Below, piece by piece: positions 1 to 10,248 of a stretch of DNA of 64,000 nt (position 1 is its first letter; each line of letters begins with the position of its first letter). The notes under the pieces are model-generated. The model was given only the letters and a program-made list of their open reading frames with translations. It did no database searches and was not told the DNA's origin. The position numbers and the translations under genes are program-made. This DNA is from Holophagales bacterium (GTDB taxonomy: Bacteria > Acidobacteriota > Thermoanaerobaculia > Multivoradales > Multivoraceae), in contig VYDI01000034.1 in NCBI GenBank assembly GCA_009843505.1, forward strand, positions 62,001 through 126,000, in the 5' to 3' direction.

Positions 1-77
1 GCTGCCTGGTCGAGGGCGGAGAGGACGAGCAGGTCGTGATCGCCGAACTCGCGACCGCCGTGGAGGCGGCACCGTGA
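1..77 (+). CDS. C-terminal end of a truncated gene, possibly NrnA/DHH-family phosphoesterase
   Basis: Only the last 24 codons are in the window, read in the frame that ends in TGA at 75-77. The tail begins with a Cys-Leu-Val-Glu-Gly stretch followed by a short helix-like end. This resembles the C-terminal DHHA1 part of NrnA oligoribonucleases, where a GC.V.G segment is followed by an amphipathic helix. NrnA is a frequent neighbour just upstream of truB. Its stop overlaps the GTG start of truB (GTGA), so the two genes are probably translated in a coupled way. The reading frame is firm; the family assignment is a weak inference from 24 residues. Confidence 0.4.
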   Translation, partial: CLVEGGEDEQVVIAELATAVEAAP

Positions 78-1024
78 CCTCCGGCAGCGAACGCCACGGT
101 CTGCTCCTCGTCGACAAGCGGTCCGGCGGCACGTCCCATGACGTCGTCCGCATCGCGCGGCGGGCGCTCGGCGAGCGAAAGATCGGACACTGCGGCACCC
201 TCGACCCCAATGCCACGGGCCTGCTCCTCCTGACCGTCGGTCGCGGTACGCGGCTTACCCGCTTCCTGATCCAGGCGCCGAAGGTCTATGAGGGAGAGAT
301 TCAGCTCGGCGCGGCCACCGACACCTACGACGCCGCCGGCAACGTCACGTTCGAGGGCTCGACCGCCGATCTGACGGCGGAAGACGTCGCTGGCGCGATG
401 AAGGAGTTCGAGGGGCCGCAACACCAGTTGCCGCCTCCCTACTCCGCCAAGAAGATCGGCGGCCGGAAGTACTACGAACTCGCGCGCCGGGGCGAGGAGT
501 TCGAGCGCCAGGGCAAGGATGTCGAGATCTACGAGTTCGAGCCTTGCGGTGCGTTCGGCGACCCCGGCTCCGACCGAATCGCGTTCCGGCTGAGCTGCTC
601 CACCGGCGCCTACGCCCGGTCGCTGGCCCACGACCTCGGTGAGCGCCTCGGCTGTGGCGGCCACCTGGCGACCCTCCGGCGGCTCCGGATCGGCTCCTTC
701 GAAGTCCATCGGGCGGTGGACTCGGAGCGGCTCGAGAGCGTCGCTCGCGGCGCCGAACCGCTGGAAGTGGACGAACTCAGCTCCGCCTGGGTGCCGTTCG
801 ACGAGATCCCGCTACCCTTCCCCAGCGTCGCGATGGACGCCACTCAGGAGCGGCGCGTCACTCATGGCCAGACGGTACTGGCGCCGGGCATCGAGGCCGG
901 CGAGGGGGACTGGGTCCAGCTCACGGACGGCCGTGGCCGCTTCCTCGCCGTGGCGATGGTGTCCGAACGGATCGGCGACCGGGGCCTGGCCGTGGTACAG
1001 CCCAGGATCGTCTTCCACCAATAG
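74..1024 (+). CDS. truB: tRNA pseudouridine(55) synthase TruB
   Basis: Converts U55 of the T-psi-C loop of tRNAs to pseudouridine. The 316-residue product has the family signature near residues 40-65: GTLDPNATG with the catalytic Asp, followed by [13 protein letters not shown]. Before this lies the N-terminal [15 protein letters not shown] segment, and a C-terminal PUA-like region ends the protein. Length fits bacterial TruB (about 300). The GTG start overlaps the stop of the upstream gene by GTGA, typical of translational coupling. The order truB-rpsO-pnp is the common bacterial arrangement, which supports the call. Confidence 0.97.
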   Translation: MTSGSERHGLLLVDKRSGGTSHDVVRIARRALGERKIGHCGTLDPNATGLLLLTVGRGTRLTRFLIQAPKVYEGEIQLGAATDTYDAAGNVTFEGSTADLTAEDVAGAMKEFEGPQHQLPPPYSAKKIGGRKYYELARRGEEFERQGKDVEIYEFEPCGAFGDPGSDRIAFRLSCSTGAYARSLAHDLGERLGCGGHLATLRRLRIGSFEVHRAVDSERLESVARGAEPLEVDELSSAWVPFDEIPLPFPSVAMDATQERRVTHGQTVLAPGIEAGEGDWVQLTDGRGRFLAVAMVSERIGDRGLAVVQPRIVFHQ

Positions 1025-1030
1025 CCGCCG

Positions 1031-1039
1031 TGCTACACT
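1031..1039 (+). promoter_or_regulatory. Extended -10 promoter element before rpsO
   Basis: TGCTACACT fits an extended -10 (TGnTAnnnT). It lies 6 bases after the truB stop and about 100 bases before rpsO; no good -35 is visible. The same pattern recurs before many genes in this window. It would let rpsO-pnp be transcribed apart from truB and would leave an A-rich leader of about 97 nt. Confidence 0.45.
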
Positions 1040-1142
1040 CCGCGCCGCGAAAGAACCTGGGAACGACGAAGGAAACCGCAAGAAGGCGACACGAGAAAGA
1101 ACCACCAGAACGGAACAAGCAGAGTCAGCGAGGAATCAGAGC

Positions 1143-1412
1143 GTGCCACAGACAACCGAAGTGAAGGACCAGATCATCCGTGACTACCGTCTCCACGAGA
1201 CGGACACGGGTTCCCCCGAGGTCCAGGTCGCGCTGCTGACGAACCGCATCAACGAGCTCACCGAGCACTTCAAGGTCCACAAACACGACCACCACGGCCG
1301 GCGCGGCCTGTTGAAGCTGGTCGGACGCCGCCGGCGGCTGCTCGGCTACCTGCGCGACCAGAGCTTCGACCGCTACCGGACGACGATCGAGCGCCTCGGC
1401 CTCCGCAGGTAG
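1143..1412 (+). CDS. rpsO: 30S ribosomal protein S15
   Basis: Small-subunit primary binder of the 16S central domain. From the GTG at 1143 the product is 89 residues, the normal S15 size, with the characteristic [20 protein letters not shown] and [19 protein letters not shown] segments. The same frame stays open far upstream, through truB, but that is a GC-rich shadow. The GTG is preceded 7 bases earlier by AGGAA (1131-1135), which fixes the start. An A-rich leader of about 100 nt separates it from truB; S15 often represses its own mRNA through leader structure, but I cannot show that here. Confidence 0.97.
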   Translation: MPQTTEVKDQIIRDYRLHETDTGSPEVQVALLTNRINELTEHFKVHKHDHHGRRGLLKLVGRRRRLLGYLRDQSFDRYRTTIERLGLRR

Positions 1413-1426
1413 ACCCTGCGACGGGC

Positions 1427-1448
1427 GCGGAGCCCTGACCGGCTCCGC
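1427..1448 (+). terminator. Hairpin between rpsO and pnp
   Basis: GCGGAGCC and GGCTCCGC form a perfect 8-bp stem with a 6-base loop, 14 bases after the rpsO stop. There is no U tract. In Escherichia coli the rpsO-pnp gap holds both an attenuator and an RNase III-cut hairpin that controls pnp; this hairpin is in the equivalent place, but the equivalence is inference. Confidence 0.45.
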
Positions 1449-1601
1449 AACCCGGACAGCGACCGGCTTGGCCGCCCATCCGGCGGACCGGACCTCACGC
1501 GCCAGCCCTGCGTTCGCAAGGAAGAGTTGGACTCGGAAGACATGAAGCCGCCGGCAGACAACCGGCGACGCAAACACAGAGAAGGAAGTACAGACAAGAC
1601 C

Positions 1602-3896
<2,295 letters not shown>

Positions 3897-3901
3897 GCGA
3901 T

Positions 3902-3923
3902 AGGCCGTCCGCAGCGGCGGCCT
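3902..3923. terminator. Probable bidirectional terminator between pnp and larC
   Basis: AGGCCG plus CCG pair with CGG plus CGGCCT around a CAG loop (one bulged T), giving a strong stem right after the pnp stop in a gap between converging genes. A 14-base perfect palindrome (GTCGGCCGGCCGAC, 3961-3974) lies nearer the larC stop. Neither has a clear U tract. Confidence 0.45.
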
Positions 3924-3988
3924 GAGGCGTCGTCGCCGGATTGCGCGCTCAGTCCACGCTGTCGGCCGGCCGACTAAGGCGGTTGGTG

Positions 3989-5203
3989 TCAGTCGGTGGC
4001 GCGGAGGGCGGCTCGGTAGACGTCTCGGAAGGGGACTCCCTGTTCGCGGGCGATTCGGCGGACGTCTTCGTACTCCGGGGCTGATCCGAGGGATCGGCCG
4101 GAGATGGCGGCTTGCTTGACTCTCACTTCGCCAAGTGGGGTCAAGACGGTAGAGATCGAGCGTTCCGCTTCCAGGCGGTCGACGACGGTGCGGCGGCAGC
4201 CCAGCGAGCCGGTTTCGAGAAGGAGGCGCTCTGCAAGTTCCGAGGACAGCTCCGGGCGGGATAGCACCGTGATGGCCACGCCGGGCCGGGACTTCTTCAT
4301 TTGTACTGCGGTCGTGAAGACGTCGAGGGCACCGGCTTCGAGGAGCGTTTCGGCGGCGTAGGCGATCGCTTCGCCGGTCGTGTCGTCGAGCTGGCATTCG
4401 AGAACTGCGACCTGATGCCATGAGCTCTCGGCAAGCGCCAGGGGCGTTGCCCGCTGGAGCCGCAGTGCATTCGGGCGATCGGTCAGCTCCCGGCTGCCGA
4501 GTCCGATCCCGTAACTCTCGATTCGCCGCGGAACCGCGGTCGCGGACGGTTCGAACTCGTCGACGAGTTCCCGCACGATGACGGCGCCGGTGGGTGTCGT
4601 GAGCTCGCCCGAGACCCCGCCGGAGGTGATCGGAATGCCCTCCAGCAGCAAAGCCGTCGCGGGGGCGGGCACTGGCATCACGCCGTGTCGCGTCGACACG
4701 GTGCCACTTCCCACCACGACGGTCGACGACCAGACCCGGACCGGGCCGAAGTGCTCGAGCGCGACCGCCGCACCCACCAGGTCGACGATCGAGTCGTCGG
4801 CGCCCACCTCGTGGAAGTGAACCTCCTCCAGGCCAACGCCGTGGACCTGAGCCTCCGCCTCCCCCAGTCGCCGGAACAGGGCCGAGGCGCGCTCGACCAC
4901 ACGGGCGCTTAGACCACTTTCCTCGATCATGCGCAGGATGGTCGATAACCGCCGATGCGAAGCGCCCTCACTACCTTTCCCCTCGACCGGCTGCCCATCC
5001 CGAAGGACGGAGAACCGAACCCCGGCCAGACCGCCCCGCTTCGCCCGCTCTACCCGCAACTCGACCCGCTCCAGACCCAACTGCTCCACCATCTCTTCGA
5101 GTAGCGACTCCGGCAGCCCCAGGTCCAGACATGCCCCCAGGAACATGTCTCCCGAAATCCCACTAGGACAATCCAGATGCAGGTGAACAGGCCCCTCCGT
5201 CAT
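3989..5203 (-). CDS. larC: LarC, nickel-pincer cofactor nickel chelatase
   Basis: LarC inserts nickel into the pyridinium bis-thiocarboxylate mononucleotide made by LarB and LarE, giving the pincer cofactor of lactate racemase and relatives. The 404-residue product has the family N terminus HLHLDCPSGISGDMFLGA, the HFHEVGADDSIVDLVG block and a C-terminal MKKSRPGVAITVLS segment. A longer open frame runs upstream to 5530, but it overlaps radC and encodes a Ser/Pro-rich shadow, so the ATG at 5203 is used; a -10-like TAGGGT lies 7 bases before it. No larA, larB or larE is in the window. Confidence 0.93.
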   Translation of the reverse strand: MTEGPVHLHLDCPSGISGDMFLGACLDLGLPESLLEEMVEQLGLERVELRVERAKRGGLAGVRFSVLRDGQPVEGKGSEGASHRRLSTILRMIEESGLSARVVERASALFRRLGEAEAQVHGVGLEEVHFHEVGADDSIVDLVGAAVALEHFGPVRVWSSTVVVGSGTVSTRHGVMPVPAPATALLLEGIPITSGGVSGELTTPTGAVIVRELVDEFEPSATAVPRRIESYGIGLGSRELTDRPNALRLQRATPLALAESSWHQVAVLECQLDDTTGEAIAYAAETLLEAGALDVFTTAVQMKKSRPGVAITVLSRPELSSELAERLLLETGSLGCRRTVVDRLEAERSISTVLTPLGEVRVKQAAISGRSLGSAPEYEDVRRIAREQGVPFRDVYRAALRATD

Positions 5204-5210
5204 GAGCGGC

Positions 5211-5216
5211 ACCCTA
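5211..5216 (-). promoter_or_regulatory. -10 element of larC, implying a leaderless mRNA
   Basis: On the minus strand TAGGGT is followed by GCCGCTC and the ATG. Transcription would begin at or within a base or two of the start codon, and no Shine-Dalgarno sequence is present. No clear -35 is seen. Confidence 0.4.
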
Positions 5217-5249
5217 ACAATCCGAGGAGAGGTCACGCGGGCGGGTGCT

Positions 5250-5969
5250 CTACAGCAGCCGGCGCTCACGTAGAGAGACCCAGCGCCGGCCGCCGGCGAG
5301 GACGAGGTGGTCGACAAGGTCGACGCCGACGGCGGCGGAGGCGCGGCTGAGGCGGCGGGTGAAGGCGATGTCCTCGGGACTGGGCTCTGGATCGCCACTG
5401 GGGTGGTTGTGAAAGATGACGACCGCCGTCGCGCCCAGGCGGAGCGCTTCCTTGAGCACCGCCCTGGGTTCCACCGAAGCGCGGTCGAGGCCACCGACGA
5501 AGTGCTCGCGCTCGGAGATGATACGGCCACGGACGTCTACGTAGATTGCCCCCATCGCTTCCTGGTCGAGCCGGGCGTAGCGCAGATTGAGGTAGCGGGC
5601 GACCGCGGCGACGTTGCCCAGAGGCCTTCGCTCGGGCAGTTGGGCCTTCGCCAGCCTGCGGGCCAGCTCCACCGCGGCCAGGACGGTGGCCGCCTTGGCG
5701 TCACCCAACCCCTTCCGCCGCAGCGATGGCAGATCGTGTTCCACCAGGAGAGCGAGCGCGGGCAGTCCGCCAAGCCCCCGACCCTCGTCGTAGAGCAGGT
5801 CACGGGCAAGGTCGACCACGGAACAGCCGCGGTGACCGGTGCGCAGGAGGATGGCGATCAGCTCGCAGTCGCTCAGGACCCCGGCGCCGTGGGCGAGCAG
5901 TCGCTCCCGCGGACGCTCTTCGGATGGGACTTCCCGGAGCGTGGTGGTCGGCCTGTCGTTTCCGCGCAT
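5250..5969 (-). CDS. radC: RadC/JAB-domain protein
   Basis: Member of the RadC (DUF2466) family, whose C-terminal JAB/MPN domain carries a zinc metalloprotease-like motif; the cellular role is not settled despite the old DNA-repair name. The product (239 aa from ATG 5969) starts with the usual UPF0758 helical part (ERPRERLLAHGAGVLSDCEL) and ends with the JAB motif HNHPSGDPEPSPED. An AGGAGG sits just before ATG 5969, which I prefer over the in-frame GTG at 5987. It is transcribed leftward toward larC with a 46-base gap. Confidence 0.92.
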   Translation of the reverse strand: MRGNDRPTTTLREVPSEERPRERLLAHGAGVLSDCELIAILLRTGHRGCSVVDLARDLLYDEGRGLGGLPALALLVEHDLPSLRRKGLGDAKAATVLAAVELARRLAKAQLPERRPLGNVAAVARYLNLRYARLDQEAMGAIYVDVRGRIISEREHFVGGLDRASVEPRAVLKEALRLGATAVVIFHNHPSGDPEPSPEDIAFTRRLSRASAAVGVDLVDHLVLAGGRRWVSLRERRLL

Positions 5970-6046
5970 CGAACCTCCTGCCGACACTGACGGAAGCGCC
6001 TCCCGGGAGTTCGCGCGCGGGGCGGCCGATAGCCACCAAGGGCTGC

Positions 6047-6052
6047 TAGCGT
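6047..6052 (+). promoter_or_regulatory. -10 element before the agmatinase-family gene
   Basis: TGCTAGCGT (TAGCGT core) lies 9 bases before the ATG at 6062, with no Shine-Dalgarno sequence between. The mRNA would be leaderless or nearly so. No -35 match was found. Confidence 0.4.
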
Positions 6053-6061
6053 GCCGCGGCC

Positions 6062-6964
6062 ATGCGTGGATCCGACATGCCCCCGTTTCTGAGACTCGAC
6101 GTGCCCGCCCGGGAACCCGCCGCCGCGGTGCTCCCCGTTCCCTACGAACGGACCACCTCGTGGGGACGCGGCACCGAGAACGGACCGGGCGCGCTCCTTG
6201 TGGCGTCGGACTACGTCGAACTCTACGACGAGGAACTCGACGCCGAGCCGTGTCAGATCGGCATCGAGACGCTGCCGCCGGTCGACGTAGGCGGCAGCGA
6301 CGAGTCCGTCCTGCGACGCATCAGCGCCGCGGCCGAAGCCACGCTCCGGGACGGACGGTTCCTGGCGGCGGTCGGCGGAGAGCACACGGTGACGCCGGCG
6401 CTGGTGCGCGGTGTGCGGGACGCCACCGAGCGGGATCTGGGAGTCGTCCAGTTCGACGCCCACGCGGACCTTCGCCAGACCTATGGCGGCACCGCCTGGA
6501 ACCATGCCTGCGCCATGAGCCGTGTGCTGGATCTCGGTCTGCCGACGCTGGCCGTCGGCATCCGTTCGCTGACCCGACCGGAGGCCGCGCGGATAGCGAA
6601 CGAGGGCCTCCCGATCATCTGGGCTGAGCAGCTTGACGCCCTTCCCCGGCCGGAACTCGAAGTCCTGTTCGAGGGGCTCCTGGCTTCACTTCCCGACACC
6701 GTGTATCTGACCTTCGACCTCGACTTCTTCGATCCTTCCGTGTTACCGGCGACCGGAACACCCGAGCCGGGGGGCGGCACCTGGTATCAGGCGCTGACGC
6801 TGCTGCGCCGGTTGTTCGAGCGCAAGCGGGTGATCGCGATGGACGTCGTCGAACTGGCGCCGATCCCGGACAATCCCGCCAGCGACTTCACCGCCGCCAA
6901 GCTGCTCTACAAGTGCATCGGCTACCGCTTCCGGCGGCAACTCGCCGGGAACAACGTCGACTAG
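6062..6964 (+). CDS. Agmatinase/arginase-family ureohydrolase
   Basis: Binuclear manganese hydrolase that releases urea from agmatine or a related guanidino compound. The metal-ligand motifs are in order: GGEHTVTP near residue 105, FDAHADLR near residue 135 and TFDLDFFDPS near residue 220; the C terminus has the AMDVVELAPIPD block. The 300-residue length fits SpeB-like enzymes. No arginine decarboxylase or polyamine gene is nearby, so the substrate cannot be fixed and I give no symbol. It converges with the transporter gene downstream, with a 24-base gap. Confidence 0.9.
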   Translation: MRGSDMPPFLRLDVPAREPAAAVLPVPYERTTSWGRGTENGPGALLVASDYVELYDEELDAEPCQIGIETLPPVDVGGSDESVLRRISAAAEATLRDGRFLAAVGGEHTVTPALVRGVRDATERDLGVVQFDAHADLRQTYGGTAWNHACAMSRVLDLGLPTLAVGIRSLTRPEAARIANEGLPIIWAEQLDALPRPELEVLFEGLLASLPDTVYLTFDLDFFDPSVLPATGTPEPGGGTWYQALTLLRRLFERKRVIAMDVVELAPIPDNPASDFTAAKLLYKCIGYRFRRQLAGNNVD

Positions 6965-6988
6965 GAGCCCGCGACACGTTTGGCGGCT

Positions 6989-8509
6989 CTAGAGGCCGAT
7001 GAGGCCACCCGCGACGTAAACCCAGAACACGATCAACACCAGGCCGATCACGTTCAGCCACACGCCGGCCCGTACCATCTGTGGAATGGTGATCTCGCCG
7101 GAGCCGAAGACGATCGCGTTCGGGGGCGTCGCCACTGGCATCATGAAGGCGCAGCTAGCTGCCAGCGTGGCCGGGACGATCAGGAGCAGCGGTTCCACGT
7201 TGATGGCGGCGGCGGTCGCCGCCAGAATCGGCAGGAACGTGACCGTCGTCGCCGTGTTGCTCGTCACCTCCGTGAGAAGGATGAGGAGACCGGCCGCGCC
7301 CAGGACCAGGATCAGCACCGGCGTCCCCTCAAGCACCTGAAGGAGGCCGCCGATGAAACTGTCCACTCCCGTGGCCCGGATGGAAGCGGCAAGACTCAGC
7401 CCACCCCCGAAGAGCAGCAGGATGCCCCAGGGCGCTTCGAGCGCCTTCTTCCAGCTCAGCAGAAAGACGCCGCGGCGCAGGTCGACCGGCGCCGCGAACA
7501 GGCACAGGGCGGCCGCGATCGCGATCCCCGAGTCCGTAAGTCCCGCGAACGGCGCCACACCGCCGATCTCCGCCTGCGCCAGCCAGGTGCCCGTCATCCA
7601 CAGACCGGCGGTCGTGCCGAAGATAGCCAACACTCCCTTCTCCGGTCCCGACATCGGGCCCATCTTCCGCAGCTCGCTGCGGATGAGCTCCGCGCCCCCG
7701 GGCACCTCGCGGATGCGTAGAGGGAAAGCGACCCGCGTCAGCACGATCCAGGCCAGGGGAAGAAACAGCGCGCTCAGCCCGAAGCCGAACGGCAGCCAGT
7801 GGGCGAACGTGATCTCCCGACCGTAGTTGTCGCTCACAAAGGCCATCATCTCCAGGTTCGGAGGGGTGCCGATCTTCGTCGCGACGCCGCCGATCGAGGC
7901 GCCGTAGGCCGTCCCCAGCAGCAGGCAGAGAGCAAACGGGAAGGTCTGGCCGGGAGGCGGCGCCGCGTCACCCAGCCGCCGTCGTACGAGAGCGATGACC
8001 GAGAGGGCGATGGGCAGCATCATGACCGTCGTCGCCGTGTTCGAGATCCACATGCTGAGGGCGGCGCTCGCGGTCATGAAGCCGAGCACGACGCGCCGGG
8101 GCCGCGTGCCCACCAGCAGGATGATGCTGAGCGCGAGCCGCCGGTGCAGTCCCCAGGTCTGCATGGCCAGGGCGATCATGAAGCCGCCCATGAAGAGATA
8201 GATGTTCGGGTGGGCGTAGGGTGCCGCAACCTCCCTGATCCCGAGTTCGCCACCCGTAAGAAGCGGCATCGCCGCCAGCGGAATCAGTGCCGTGGCCGGC
8301 ACCGGCAACGCCTCGGTGAGCCAGAGCGCCGCCATCAGCACGCCGACGGCGGCCACGGCCCTACCGGCGGCCGAGAGACCGGAAACGACCTCGCCGTCGG
8401 CGCCCACGATGGCTTCGGGAATCGCGAAGTAGACCAGCGCCGCGAGCAGGGGCGCTCCGATCAGCCCAGCGACGGCGAGAAGTCCGACGCCGCGGTCCTT
8501 CTCAGCCAT
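6989..8509 (-). CDS. DASS/SLC13-family sodium:dicarboxylate symporter
   Basis: Inner-membrane carrier of the divalent anion:sodium symporter family, probably importing C4-dicarboxylates or similar acids. The 506-residue protein is mostly hydrophobic and shows the two inverted-repeat signature loops, SNTATTVMMLPI and SNTATTVTFLPI, each followed by a segment ending in a TPPN motif (KIGTPPNLEMM and ATPPNAIVFGSG). It is the third gene of a leftward run after thrC and an AGCS symporter, with an 17-base gap to the latter. The exact substrate cannot be told from sequence. Confidence 0.9.
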   Translation of the reverse strand: MAEKDRGVGLLAVAGLIGAPLLAALVYFAIPEAIVGADGEVVSGLSAAGRAVAAVGVLMAALWLTEALPVPATALIPLAAMPLLTGGELGIREVAAPYAHPNIYLFMGGFMIALAMQTWGLHRRLALSIILLVGTRPRRVVLGFMTASAALSMWISNTATTVMMLPIALSVIALVRRRLGDAAPPPGQTFPFALCLLLGTAYGASIGGVATKIGTPPNLEMMAFVSDNYGREITFAHWLPFGFGLSALFLPLAWIVLTRVAFPLRIREVPGGAELIRSELRKMGPMSGPEKGVLAIFGTTAGLWMTGTWLAQAEIGGVAPFAGLTDSGIAIAAALCLFAAPVDLRRGVFLLSWKKALEAPWGILLLFGGGLSLAASIRATGVDSFIGGLLQVLEGTPVLILVLGAAGLLILLTEVTSNTATTVTFLPILAATAAAINVEPLLLIVPATLAASCAFMMPVATPPNAIVFGSGEITIPQMVRAGVWLNVIGLVLIVFWVYVAGGLIGL

Positions 8510-8526
8510 CTCGGCCGCTTCCGGAC

Positions 8527-10233
8527 CTATCCGGAGTCACGGCCGCCCTCCCCGAGATGGCGGCGAAAGTAGGACCTGCTCAAGCCGGTGACCACTCCCG
8601 AGAGCAGGAGCAGCGAGATGAGGTTGGGGAAAGACATCAGGCCGAGAGCGACGTCGCCGAAAGTCCACACGGTGGTCAACGGCAACAGGCATCCCATGAA
8701 GAAGAAGCCGACGTAGATCCAGCGGTAGACCGGAATCGCCCTCGCACCGAAGAGGTACTCGGTCGAGCGGTCCCCGTAGTACGACCAGGAAATCGCCGTC
8801 GACACCGCGAACAGCAGCACCGAGAGGGTAACGATCAGGTCGCCGCGACTGCCCGGAAGACCGAGACTGAAGGCTCGGGCCGTCAGAGGCGCACCGTTCA
8901 GCAGGGCGCCGCCCTCGATTCTCGGCTCGGCCCCCTCGCTACGGAGGGAGCCGTCGGCGCCCAACTCCAGCCTGCCGCTCCAGGCGGCCCCGTCGTCGTC
9001 CACCAGACGCGCGTCGACGATCGTTGCGTGGAGGAACACGAACGAGCCACTAGCGGCTCCGTCGACGACATCGAGCGCGCCGCCGCCCACGCCGGCACGT
9101 TCCTCCCGCGCCGCCAGCAGCTCGGAGTCGTCCTCCAGCACCCGGTGAATGCCCTCGACCTCGTCGAGACCGAAACTCTGGGGCGCGGCGTCACGCCAGG
9201 CGTCGGTGGTCACGATGACCAGGCCGGTCATCGTGCAGATGACCAGGGTGTCGATGAAGGGCTCCAGCGATGCCACCAGACCCTCACGCACCGGTTCGTC
9301 CGTCTTGGCCGTGGCGTGCGCGATCGGCGCGCTGCCCTGGCCCGCCTCATTGCTGAACAGACCGCGCCGGATGCCCCACATCATCGTCATCAGGAAGGAG
9401 CCCGCGGCGCCGCCCACCATCGACGTCGGCCGGAACGCCTGCTCCACGATCAGGGCGAAGCTGGCCGGGACCGTGTCGATGTTCGCAAGCAGGATGAAGA
9501 GGGCGCCGCCAACGTAGATCACGGCCATGCCAGGTGCGAGAATCGAGGTCACTCTCCCGATACGGCGGATGCCGCCGATAATCACCAGGGCGACCAGGGA
9601 GGCGAAGATGAGACCGCTCCAGGCCGGCGCCAGGCCGAACTGGGACTCGAGCTGATCGGCCATCGTGTTGGCTTGGTTCATGTTGCCGGTGCCGAACGAG
9701 CAGATGACGGCCAGGCCGGCGAACAGCATGGCCATCCACTTCCACTGCGCACCCAGGCCCTTCTCGATGTAGTACATCGGACCGCCGGAGACGGAGCCGT
9801 CCCGATGGACCCGTCGGTAGGCCACGGCCAGCGTGCACTCGGCGAACTTGAGCGCCATGCCGAAGAACGCCGTCACCCACATCCAGAAGAGGGCCCCCGG
9901 ACCTCCCATGCGAATCGCGATGGCGACTCCCGCGATGTTGCCGATGCCGACCGTCGCCGAGAGGGCCGTGGTCAAGGCCTGGAAGTGGACCAGATCGCCT
10001 TCGTCGTCCGGGTCGTTGTACTTGCCGCCGAGAATGGCCCAGGCGTGCCGGAAACCCCGCAGCTGGATCAGGCCCAGCCGAACGGTTACGAACAGGCCCG
10101 TTCCCAGCAGCACGAGGGCCAGGATGGGCGCCTGCGGCGGCGTGTTCCAGACCACACCCTCCAGCCAGCCGGCCACTGGCCCGAGCAGCCCGTTCACTCC
10201 ATCCGCAATCGAACCGAACACCTCCTCGGGCAT
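8527..10233 (-). CDS. AGCS-family alanine/glycine:cation symporter with a large loop insertion
   Basis: Sodium- or proton-coupled amino-acid importer. Family blocks are clear: ALSATVGIGNIAGVA near residue 90, YYIEKGLG near 155, GLFSNEAGQGSAPIAHA near 291, and SWSYYGDRSTEYLFG near 482. At 568 residues it is longer than usual (about 450-480) because about 100 soluble, acidic residues (about 348-446) sit between two membrane segments. This insertion has no motif I recognise. The gene lies between thrC (15-base gap) and the DASS transporter, so the run may handle amino-acid and organic-acid uptake. Confidence 0.92.
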   Translation of the reverse strand: MPEEVFGSIADGVNGLLGPVAGWLEGVVWNTPPQAPILALVLLGTGLFVTVRLGLIQLRGFRHAWAILGGKYNDPDDEGDLVHFQALTTALSATVGIGNIAGVAIAIRMGGPGALFWMWVTAFFGMALKFAECTLAVAYRRVHRDGSVSGGPMYYIEKGLGAQWKWMAMLFAGLAVICSFGTGNMNQANTMADQLESQFGLAPAWSGLIFASLVALVIIGGIRRIGRVTSILAPGMAVIYVGGALFILLANIDTVPASFALIVEQAFRPTSMVGGAAGSFLMTMMWGIRRGLFSNEAGQGSAPIAHATAKTDEPVREGLVASLEPFIDTLVICTMTGLVIVTTDAWRDAAPQSFGLDEVEGIHRVLEDDSELLAAREERAGVGGGALDVVDGAASGSFVFLHATIVDARLVDDDGAAWSGRLELGADGSLRSEGAEPRIEGGALLNGAPLTARAFSLGLPGSRGDLIVTLSVLLFAVSTAISWSYYGDRSTEYLFGARAIPVYRWIYVGFFFMGCLLPLTTVWTFGDVALGLMSFPNLISLLLLSGVVTGLSRSYFRRHLGEGGRDSG

Positions 10234-10248
10234 TGCGCCAAAGCCTCC

